From positions 5,446,001-5,510,000 of the forward strand of contig CATNEN010000025.1 of the NCBI GenBank assembly GCA_950097015.1: 64,000 bases of DNA. The letters run 5' to 3'. The position numbers were made by a program, and so were the translations under genes. Positions 12,010 to 21,700 of this stretch are shown here, one piece after another. The notes under the pieces are model-generated. The model saw only the letters and a program-made list of their open reading frames with translations. It was not told where the DNA came from and did not search any database. Source of the stretch: Macrostomum hystrix. Taxonomy: Eukaryota; Platyhelminthes; Macrostomidae. Each line of letters begins with the position of its first letter. Position 1 is the stretch's first letter.

Positions 12010-12835
12010 GAGAATTACAATTAGGCGAGAGAGAGAGAAAGGGGAAGAGGCAGAGGAAGGGGAAGCGACAGAGAAAGGGGAAGAGACAGAGGAACGGGAA
12101 GCGACAGAGGAAGGGGAAGCGATCGACAGAGGAAGGGGAAGCGACAGAGGAAGGGTAGGCGACAATGGAAGGGGAAGCGACAGAGGAAAGGGAAGAGACA
12201 GAGGAAAGGGGAAGCGACAATGGAAAGGGAAGAGACAGAGGAAGGAAAGAGACAGAGGAAAGGGGAAGCGACAATGGAAAGGGAAGAGACAGAGGGAGGG
12301 GAAGCGACAGAGGAAGGGGAAGAGACAGAGGAAAGGGGAAGCGACAATGGAAAGGGAAGAGACAGAGGAAAGGAAAGCGACAGAGGAAGGGGAAGCGGCA
12401 GAGGAAGGGGAAGAGACAGAGGAAAGGGGAAGCGACAGAGGAAAGGGAAGAGACAGAGGAAAGGAAAGCGACAGAGGAAGGGGAAGCGACAGAGGAAGGG
12501 GAAGAGACAGAGGAAAGGGGAAGCGACAATGGAAAGGGAAGAGACAGAGGAAAGGAAAGCGACAGAGGAAGGGGAAGCGGCAGAGGAAGGGGAAGCGACA
12601 GAGGAAAGGGAAGAGACAGAGGAAAGGAAAGCGACAGAGGAAGGGGAAGCGACAGAGGAAGGGGAAGAGACAGAGGAAAGGGGAAGTGACAATGGAAGGG
12701 GAAGAGACAGAGGAAAGGGGAAGCGACAGAGGAAAGGAGAAGAGACAGAGGAAGGGGAAGAGACAGAGGAATGGGGAAGAGACAGAGGAAAGGGGAAGCG
12801 ACAGAGGAAAGGGGAAGAGACAGAGGAACAGGAAG
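12010..12835. repeat. Purine-rich 18-19 bp array
   Basis: Units such as gacagaggaaggggaagc are strictly purine-biased on the + strand, so six frames stay open (up to 336 aa). Mirror-symmetric purine tracts of this kind can form triplex DNA. Confidence 0.9.
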
Positions 12836-13086
12836 GGATAAGAGGAAGAGGAGTCGGAGCTGCAGATAGGAGCCATCGGAGGGAGAAACATGCAAAGTGC
12901 GAGCGTATTTTATAGCGGAAGCATCAGCCCCTACTAGCCTGAGAGTTGGAAAGTACAAACCAGATTTAACGGATAAGTACTAGTTTTATTATTCACCTCC
13001 ATACTCATAGCAGACGCGCTTTCAATCGACAAATAGAGAGTAAGAACAGGGCAATAAACTGGAGAAACACAGCCCCAGATTCGCTA

Positions 13087-13300
13087 TCGCATGACAATTT
13101 GCTCCAGTGGCTGATCAGCTTCTGAGTACCATCGTGTCGGACACAACACCAAGCCTTCCTAGCCTAGCAAGTTTGACTTTATGTCTAGTTCGCTGCGTGG
13201 TAAGCCACTGTTCAACTGATCCCATATGTATTGATCAACGCTTTTTGCCCCAGCTCACCGAGATCTATACCAAACGGATTCCGCTGTTCTCAGGCTAAGA
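13087..13300 (+). CDS. Possible two-exon gene fragment, unrecognised
   Basis: I do not recognise this sequence. A plausible exon runs from after an acceptor-like TTGCTCCAG (ends near 13107) to a donor-like GTG|GTAAGC near 13199. It encodes ADQLLSTIVSDTTP and then a Leu/Ser-rich stretch ending VRCV. A second piece follows the strong acceptor TTTTTGCCCCAG (ends near 13253) and encodes LTEIYTKRIPLFSG and a TAA stop. The two pieces can join in frame. No upstream exons were found, so it may be the 3' end of a gene, a relic or chance. Confidence 0.2.
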
Positions 13301-13424
13301 GCAGTCGCATGAGTTTAGTTGTTGTAAATCCTCAACAAATTAGAGAACGAGCGCGTGCCTCTGTGATTTATTCTCAGGAGATAAGAAGGCTTTCATATGG
13401 TGTCAGTATTCCAATGAAGCTTAG

Positions 13425-14135
13425 GAATGTACAGCTGCAGTTGATGGTCATGTCACAGTGAAGCCGAGGAATGTACAGCTGCAGTTGATGATCATATCAG
13501 AGTGAAGCTGAGGAATGTACGAGCGTACAGCTGCAGTTGATGATCATGTCAGAGTGAAGCTGAGGAATGTACAGCTACAGTTGATGGTCATGTCACAGTG
13601 AAGCTGAGGAATGTACAGCTGCAGTTGATGATCATATCAGAGTGAAGCTGAGGAATGTAAAGCTGCAGTTGATGATCATGTCAGAGTGAAGCTGAGGAAT
13701 GTAAAGCTGCAGCTGATGATCATGTCAGAGTGAAGCTGAGGAATGTTCAGCTGCAGTTGATCATCATGTCAGAGTGAAGCTGAGGAATGTTCAGCTGCAG
13801 TTGATCATCATGTCAGAGTGAAGCTGAGGAATGTACAGCTGCAGTTGATGATCGTGTCACAGTGAAGCTGAGGAATGTACAGCTGCAGTCGATGATCATG
13901 TCAGAGTGAAGCTGAGGAATGTTCAGCTGCAGTTGATGATCATGTCAGAGTGAAGCTGAGGAATGTACAGCTGCAGTTGATGATCATGTCAGAGTGAAGC
14001 TGAGGAATGTACAGCTACAGTTGATCATCATGTCAGAGTGAAGCTGAGGAATGTTCAGCTGCAGTTGATGATCATGTCAGAGTGAAGCTGAGGAATGTAC
14101 AGCTGCAGTTGATGATCATGTCAGAGTGAAGCTGA
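13425..14135. repeat. 44-bp array with an E-box in most units
   Basis: About 16 copies; each has agtgaagctgaggaatgt followed by acagctgcagttgatgatca. Most units contain CAGCTG (E-box), CTGCAG and TGATCA. It ends 1.5 kb upstream of the GPCR. Confidence 0.92.
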
Positions 14136-14484
14136 GTTTAATTGTAGGTCACATTTGAAATTTAGGTGATAATGTTGACCTTTTAAAGTTCTTTACTAAC
14201 AAAAGTATTTTAGAAATTCGATTCATTTACAAGAAATTCGATGCGACAGGATCTGCTAGGGTCTGTTTCTTCAATCCAGAAGCAATCTGATTGGCTGTGG
14301 GGCAGGCAGATAAAGTGACTGGTCCTGCTGCATGCTAAACACTCTTATCTAAGCTTCTACTGCTTTGCCCGTTAGCTGAAGCAGACATTTTTCTATGTAA
14401 GACTTGAAGTTTAAAAATTATTCTAATATTGTGCTCTTAAAGTGAATTATACTTCCTTGGACCCGCATTGAGGAGTATCAGGTA
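14136..14484. other. Unique intergenic DNA
   Basis: Nothing recognisable between two arrays. Confidence 0.5.
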
Positions 14485-14803
<319 letters not shown>

Positions 14804-15182
14804 ATGTCTGTATGTCTCGTTATAAGTGTTTCCAGTGGCTTGAATAATAGATTTGGCTTCTAATCAATTCGTGCTTTTCAAATTTTCAATGGCGAATGAT
14901 TCCAATAGATTTTTCTTCAAGTAGCAAATTTCTGGCTTAATCATGAGTTGAGCATGCACTCACGATTCTCTGGCTGCATCAAAGCGTTTTTGCTAATTCT
15001 AAAATCACAGTGTCCACATCAAGATACGAGTTTACTCTTCTTTTAAGCCTTGTTTGGCATCGGCCCCATCAATTTGAAATTGGCGCACTTTTTCGAATAG
15101 AGACAACCAAAGGAGGCGGCAATAGGATGATGAACAGACGGCTGTTAAAACAAATGGATACATTTTTGGCAAGTAGAGAGAA
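14804..15182. other. Unique intergenic DNA
   Basis: No gene seen. Confidence 0.5.
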
Positions 15183-15510
15183 GAGAGACAGAGTTGATTG
15201 ATAGTTGAGTTAAATGATAATGTCGGAGACAAATTGACGAGAGACGATGGATAGGAAAGAGAGATGACAGAGAGAGAATAGCAAAAGGAGGGTGAGAGAA
15301 GGGAGAGAGGACGGGGTGAGGGGGGAGAGAGGAGGGTGACAGAAGGGTGAGAGGAGGAGAGAGGAGGGTGGCAGAAGGGGGAGAGGAGTGAGAGAAGAGG
15401 ATGAGAGGTGGGAGAGATGAGGGCAACAGAAGGGGGAGATGAGGGAGAGAGGAGTGAGAGAATAGGGTGAGAGGATGGAGAGACGCAGGAGAGAGAGAGG
15501 CGAGACACGC
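15183..15510. repeat. GA-rich low-complexity tract upstream of the GPCR
   Basis: Irregular gagaggagggtgacagaagg-like purine sequence ends about 90 bp before the GPCR start codon. It may lie in a 5'UTR intron or the promoter. Confidence 0.75.
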
Positions 15511-15599
15511 TTAAGTATCAGACAAAGCAATTAAAATCCAAAAGAGATACAAGTATGGAACCCTAACCCGTGTCCCGCTGAACCCTCCCCCACCCAGAC

Positions 15600-17132
15600 A
15601 TGCCTGCCATCTGCGCCAACGTCAGCAACTCCTCGGCTGCATCGTCGAGTGTCGCGGTTGAAAGTTCTGTGAAGACCGCTGTGCAGCTGAGCGTCCTGAC
15701 GCTGACCCCGGTGCTGTCGCTATTCGGCGTGGCGGCTAACACCGTCAACATCGCCGTCCTAACACGCAAATGGATGGCCTCGTCCACTAACTACTACTTG
15801 ACAGCGCTGGCAGTAACAGATATAGTTTATCTGTTCCTATTTTATCTGATCACAGTGAAATTCTATCCGGGTGTCAGCCGGCTGGCCTGGTTCGCTCACC
15901 TCCTCTCAGGCCTGTTCCCATTGGCCAATCTGCTGAGCAATTTCGCCACCTGGCTAACCTGCTTCTTCACCTTTGAGCGGTGGGTGGTGGTGCACAACCC
16001 CATGCTGGGCAGGCGGCACTGTTCTCGCGGTCGGGCCAAGCACACCATTGGCGTCATCTTCCTGGCCGCTCTGGTCTTCACGCTGCCCAACTTTTTCGAG
16101 TATCGTGTCATTAGCCGGCAGGTGAATGGCACAATTGAGTACGGCCTGGGCAAGACACAGGCCTATGAGTTTCTGCTCAAAGCTGGCTATTATCATCTCA
16201 CACCGACTGTATTCATCTTTGGCCCGCTGCTGTTTCTCATTGTGTTCAATTCGCTGCTGATCTGCAGTGTCCTCCGCGCCAAGAAGCGTCAGGCTCGACT
16301 GAGTGCCGTCTCAAGCCTGCCGATGTACCAGCCAGCATCGCAGCAGCAGCAGCAGCAGCAGCGAAGGCGCCAGTCTTCGGCAGCTACGATAACAACATCG
16401 CTAGACAGTCCAGCTGAACGGATTCGCAGCGGTAGATATTTGCGATACTCGCAACCGCAGCTCCAGGTGCCATCGGCGGTGGTGGCAGCGGCGGCGGCGA
16501 CAGGCAATCGGCGTTACCGACCTGGCGGCAGCGGCAACTCCGAGCAGCAGAAGGTCACGGTGATGCTAATCGCTGTTGTCATCGTCTTCTGCCTGTGCCA
16601 GCTGCCGTCAGCGGCGCTGACACTGCAGAAGGCTGTCGCCGAGCGCAACGACCCGACGAAATGTCCCGACAGTCGGCCGGCTGCTTCAACAAGCGTCACC
16701 ATCTTCGACCAGGTGGCCCCGGCCGTAGTGAACCTGCTTCTCCTGCTGAATGCGGCCTGCAATTTCGTTCTCTACTCCTGCTTCTCTACAAAGTTCCGAG
16801 ACACGTTCAGGCAGCTGTTTTTGGGCAGATGCGCCGCAGCCGACGCTCTGCAGCGGCGAAGAGTCTCGCAGGCTGCCATCGCCGCCAATAATGTACATCG
16901 GGCAGCTGGCGGCGCTGCGGCAGCCCGCAGTCGGGCGACGGCTTCACGAGACGAATGCGACAGCCGGCCCAGCCTGGCTGAGGAGGACGAAGATTTCAAA
17001 GAAGAAGAAGATAATGATAATGAAGAAGAAGTTGATGAGGCCGCTGTGGTGGTGGAAGGCAAGGCTGTTGCGGCACTGCAGTTTAAAGCTGGCAATTCTT
17101 CTTTGAGGGCGAGTCGCAGGGCGTCTTTATAA
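15600..17132 (+). CDS. Rhodopsin-class peptide GPCR, FMRFamide-receptor-like, intronless
   Basis: This is a seven-helix plasma membrane receptor of 510 aa, probably for a neuropeptide and coupled to G proteins. Seen: N-glycosylation sites NVS and NSS in the N-terminus; TM1 with GVAANTVNIAVL; TM2 with LALAVTD; TM3 ending in FERW (the DRY position); TM6 with FCLCQLP; TM7 with LLNAACNFVLYSCFSTKFRD, where NFVLY replaces NPxxY. The CQLP and NFxxY pattern is typical of protostome FMRFamide-like receptors, so ligand type is inferred from family features only. The third loop is long (about 90 aa) with a Q7 run, and the C-tail is strongly acidic. Cysteines of the usual TM3-ECL2 disulfide are absent on both sides. 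The ATG sits 2 nt after a good acceptor-like CACCCAG, suggesting a 5'UTR intron or trans-splice site. Confidence 0.9.
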   Translation: MPAICANVSNSSAASSSVAVESSVKTAVQLSVLTLTPVLSLFGVAANTVNIAVLTRKWMASSTNYYLTALAVTDIVYLFLFYLITVKFYPGVSRLAWFAHLLSGLFPLANLLSNFATWLTCFFTFERWVVVHNPMLGRRHCSRGRAKHTIGVIFLAALVFTLPNFFEYRVISRQVNGTIEYGLGKTQAYEFLLKAGYYHLTPTVFIFGPLLFLIVFNSLLICSVLRAKKRQARLSAVSSLPMYQPASQQQQQQQRRRQSSAATITTSLDSPAERIRSGRYLRYSQPQLQVPSAVVAAAAATGNRRYRPGGSGNSEQQKVTVMLIAVVIVFCLCQLPSAALTLQKAVAERNDPTKCPDSRPAASTSVTIFDQVAPAVVNLLLLLNAACNFVLYSCFSTKFRDTFRQLFLGRCAAADALQRRRVSQAAIAANNVHRAAGGAAAARSRATASRDECDSRPSLAEEDEDFKEEEDNDNEEEVDEAAVVVEGKAVAALQFKAGNSSLRASRRASL

Positions 17133-17212
17133 GTCTAGAAAGTGACGATTCGTAATAATAATACTAATTTATATTTATAACAACTAATTTAACAAAAGCA
17201 AAGCTATTGCGC

Positions 17213-17443
17213 AACGCATCTGAAGGCTGCGTACAGCTGTTCAGTCCATGGACTGGGGGACGCCACACCCACCCTCAATTATCCCAGCTGATGCTGGTAC
17301 CCATTTAACAGCTGGGTGAACTGAAGCAATGCAGAGTTCAGTGTCTTGCTCCACTGGACACAGATTGTTCCATTGGGGTCGGGAATCGAACCCCCGACCT
17401 TCAAGGCGTGAGTCCGACGCTCTAACCACTAGGCTACAACCCC
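17213..17443 (-). mobile_element. tRNA-derived SINE, family 2
   Basis: On the minus strand it starts GGGGTTGTAGCCTAGTGG, with GTTAGAGCGTCGGACTC and the B box GGGTTCGATTCCCGAC, then TCAGTTCACCCAGCTG and CCAGTCCATGGACTGAACAG. It lies 80 bp past the GPCR stop. Confidence 0.78.
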
Positions 17444-17489
17444 TTGGATAAATATGAAATCATCAAAGCGTAAAAATAAAATTTCAACG

Positions 17490-17660
17490 AGCCAGCTTAG
17501 GCTCGATATTATCAATAACTCAGCCAGCTTAGGCTCGATATTATCAATAACTCAGCCAGCTTAGGCTCGATATTATCAATAACTCAGCCAGCTTAGGCTC
17601 GATATTATCAATAACTTAGCCAGCTTAGGCTCGATATTATCAATAACTCAGCCAGCTTAG
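17490..17660. repeat. 32-bp array upstream of AMT
   Basis: Five full copies contain cagccagcttaggctcgat and attatcaataact. Each unit holds TTATCA, a GATA-like site on the minus strand. Confidence 0.9.
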
Positions 17661-18509
17661 GGACCACTTGATATAAATTTGTCAATGAGCTCAATTTCTA
17701 CGTTTTCAGAATTTATTCTAATTGTAAATTAGTCAACAACCTCTTTAAATGGCTAGATCTTTGCCATCATTGATCAGTTAGATCAGTTTTGGGTTCGATT
17801 TGGATTTTTCGTCTCAAATACTTGTAGTTAAGATTTTTTTAGATCAATAGGGATACCTGGAATCAATAGGGACTTCTAGAATCAAATAGGGACTAATTGA
17901 GACTTAAGGATTATTCCCGTGTAAAAAATATCCTACTTCATCGCATACTGTAACCAACTGTTCATATTGCAAATACATAATATTGCTTTGCAAATGTACT
18001 TCTGCACTTGTGCAAAAGTACAAACGATTTAGGACTCAAATGTTCAATTTTTTCCATTCTTTTTCCCCTACAAGTTTTCGAATTATATTTTATGAGTGGC
18101 AGCTTCCTCAGGGTTAAATCAGGAAATTAAGCGCTCCCCCTACGCTTGTAGTTGATGCCCTCCTATAAAATAGGACCTATATAGTTTCTCTGTGCCAAAT
18201 ATGAACTAGGGGATGCGTGAATGTCATTCGTAAGAAATCAGATCAGCCAGCTTGTTTAGTTTAGCCGCCCACGCAATGATTCAGCACTCGGTAAGCAGCA
18301 CAGTTAATGAGCTGATGAAATAAAACACTTCGTGAGGGTCGCGAATTGATGTCAGTTAGCCTCACGTCGAGGTTTAAATTACTTTTCTATGTCTCTTTGT
18401 GGTCGTAAACTTGTCACCGCTATATATTGGCTTCGCATTGTTGAAATTTAACCTACTTTGCTTCATTGTCCGAATAATTCACGAAGATTTAAAAAACAAA
18501 GTTTAAAAA
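17661..18509. other. AMT 5' flank
   Basis: AT-rich sequence without a clear core promoter. At about 17868-17895 it holds single copies of ggacttctagaatcaaa, the sequence amplified in AMT intron 3. Confidence 0.5.
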
Positions 18510-18720
18510 ATGTCCGCGGACAATGGCACTTTGTCCGAACCAACTTTGGCAAGTTTGGCCGCTCGTATGGACTCGACAGACCTGTCTCTAAATGATTTCT
18601 TCCTGTGCACAATGGCCATTGTGATCTATTTTATGCAATGCGGCTTTGCGTTTCTGGAGGCTGGCGCTGTGCGCTCCAAGAATGTCACAAATATCCTCAT
18701 CAAAAATATTCTGGACTCGT
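18510..18720 (+). CDS. AMT: AMT exon 1: N-terminus, TM1, start of TM2
   Basis: The ATG at 18510 is the first in frame and is preceded by an A-rich leader (AAAAA-ATG), a favourable context. The exon encodes an extracellular N-terminus with an NGT glycosylation site, then TM1 and the NILIKN segment. The donor is TCGT|GTAAGT at 18721, a near-perfect match to consensus. It exits in phase 1. Confidence 0.95.
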
Positions 18721-21700
18721 GTAAGTCAACATTTCTTATTGCGAATGTGGAATTTGAGTATAGGATAATCAAACACATTGTGCAGGGGTCGGATACTCTG
18801 AGCATCCGAAGAGATAATAAAAATGAAATTGCGTATAAGATTGTCGGGGTAGAGATGAGACAGATTAGAGATGAGACACGGGAGAAATGAGACAGGGGAG
18901 ATGAGACTGGGAAGAGATGGGACACGCATGAGATGGGACAGGGGAGAGATGGGACAGGGGAGAGATGGGACAGGGGAGAGATAAGACAGGGGAGAGATAA
19001 GACAGGGGGAGAGATGGGACAGGGGAGAGATGGGACAGGGGAGAGATGGGACAGGGGAGAGATGGGACAGGGGAGAGATGGGACAGGGGAGAGATAAGAC
19101 AGGGGAGAGATGGGACAGGGGAGAGATGGGACAGGGGAGAGATGGGACAGGGAGAGATGGGACAGGGGAGAGATGAGACGAGTAGATGAGACAGGGGAGA
19201 GATGCGACAAGTCTCTAGAGTAGAGACTGGACAGTAAATTAGATGTGTTGAAAGGGCCTGGTTGCGGGTGGGTCGTATCTGGCACACTGTTTGCCGATCC
19301 CGGACTTTGCAGAGGTTGAAAGAAAGAAGGCTATTTGCCAATGCAGCTTTTAAAGAGCAGAGTAAACTATTTTAATGCTGAAATCGTCAGAAAACTCCCA
19401 CTGAACTCGAAGCCTCCAATTCGCAGTCATTGGCGGCATAGCCTATTACCTGATTGGCTACGCCTTGGCATTCGGCGAGCCGGGCAATTTGTTCTGCGGC
19501 GGCGGCTACTGGGCTCTGAGCCGACTGCCTGCCGCCAGCTACTCCCGCGTGCTGTTCCAGTTCATGTTCGCCGCTACGGCCGCCACCATCGTCAGCGGCG
19601 CCGTCGCTGAGAGATGCGAGTTCACAGCATACCTGATCTATACGGCTTTTATAACAGGTGCGGATCTGGCCAGCCATCCCCATAGATCCGACTCCCTGCC
19701 CCCTATCAACACTTACACTCTGGTTCTCATCTACATCTCATCTCAACTGTCCGGTGTCTCATCTCTCCCTTGTCATATCTGTCCCCCCGTCTCATCTCTC
19801 CCCCCGTCTCCTCTCTCCCCCGTCTCCTCTCTCCCCTGTCTCATCTCTCCCTTGTCATATCTGTCCCCCCGTCTCCTCTCTCCCCCCGTCTCATCTCTAC
19901 CCCGTCTCATCTCTCCCCCGTCTCCTCTCTCCCCCGTCTCATCTCTCCCCCGTCTCATCTCTCCCCCGTCTCATCTCTCCTCTGTCTCATCTCTCCCCCG
20001 TCTCATCTCTCCCCCGTCTTATCTCTCCCCTGTCTCATCTCTCCCCCGTCTCATCTCTTCCCTGTCTTATCTATCCGGTGTCTCCTCTCTCCCCTGTCAT
20101 ATCTCTCCCCTGTCTCATCTCTCCCCTGTCTCATCTCTCCCCCGTCTCGTCTCTCCCCCGTCTCATCTCTCCCCTGCCTTATCCCTCCCGCATCTCATCT
20201 CTCCCCTGTCTCATCTCTCCCCTGTCTTATCCCTCCCGCATCTCATCTCTTCCCTGTCTCATCTCTCCCGTGTCTCATCTCTTCCCTGTCTTATCTCTCC
20301 CCTGTCTCATCTCTCCCCTGTCTCATCTCTCCCCTGTCTCATCTCTCCCCTGTCTCATCTCTCCCCTGTCTCATCTCTCCCCCGTCTCATCTCTTCCCTG
20401 TCTTACCTCTCCGGTGTCTCATCTCTCCCCTGTCTCATCTCTCCCCTGTCTCATCTCTCCCCTGTCTCATCTCTCCCCTGTCTCATCTCTCCCCCGTCTT
20501 ATCTCTCCCCCCGTCTCATCTCTCCGCTGTCTCATCTCTCCCCTTTCTCATCTCTCCCCTGTATCATCTCTGCCCTATCTTATTCTTCCCCTAAAAGATG
20601 ATTCATAATTCATTAACTGACTATAGATAGCATTGATCAGAGTAGAAGTAACGAATAACGCATTCTAAATAGAAGCGAGGCAATATTTTTATCTGCCTGG
20701 CCTAACAGGATTCGTTTATCCAGTGGTGACCCACTGGGCCTGGGATCCTACTGGTTGGCTGAACAAGGGCATTGAAATCACCTACAGCGACGGTGCAACA
20801 AAGCGTTCGGCTTATCAGGTGAGAAATTGCATAGGGGTGTGTCTTGCCATTTTTTTTCGTTTTTATCATAGGATTGTAAATTTTAACTCTTTAGCCGACC
20901 AATTAAAACTAAAAATTAGTTGGTTTCAATCAAAACTACATCTAGAATAAATGATGGGACTTCTAGAATCAAACAGTAAGGACTTCTAGAATCAAACAGT
21001 AAGGACTTCTAGAATCAAACAGCAAGGACTTCTAGAATCAAACAGTAAGGACTTCTAGAATCAAACAGTAAGGACTTCTAGAATCAAACAGTAAGGACTT
21101 CTAGAATCAAACAGCAAGGACTTCTAGAATCAAACAGTAAGGACTTCTAGAATCAAACAGCAAGGACTTCTAGAATCAAACAGTAAGGACTTCTAGAATC
21201 AAACAGTAAGGACTTCTAGAATCAAACAGTAAGGACTTCTAGAATCAAACAGCAAGGACTTCTAGAATCAAACAGTAAGGACTTCTAGAATCAAACAGTA
21301 AGGACTTCTAGAATCAAACAGTAAGGACTTCTAGAATCAAACAGTAGGGACTTCTAGAATCAAACAGTAAGGACTTCTAGAATCAAACAGTAAGGACTTC
21401 TAGAATCAAACAGTAAGGACTTCTAGAATCAAACAGTAAGGACTTCTAGAATCAAACAGTAAGGACTTCTAGAATCAAACAGTAGGGACTTCTAGAATCA
21501 AACAGTAAGGACTTCTAGAATCAAACAGTAAGGACTTCTAGAATCAAACAGTAAGGACTTCTAGAATCAAACAGTAAGGACTTCTAGAATCAAACAGTAA
21601 GGACTTCTAGAATCAAACAGTAAGGACTTCTAGAATCAAACAGTAAGGACTTCTAGAATCAAACAGTAAGGACTTCTAGAATCAAACAGTAAGGACTTCT

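Noticed and set aside
11908-12958. Six long frames rich in Pro/Leu/Ser or Glu/Gly/Arg
   Set aside because: Strand-biased purine repeat; all frames are open and none shows non-repeat coding sequence.
19465-20608. 378-codon frame running from AMT exon 2 into [14 protein letters not shown] repeats
   Set aside because: It reads past a clear donor (ACAG|GTGCGG at 19658) into the intron array. The spliced model restores the AMT family sequence.
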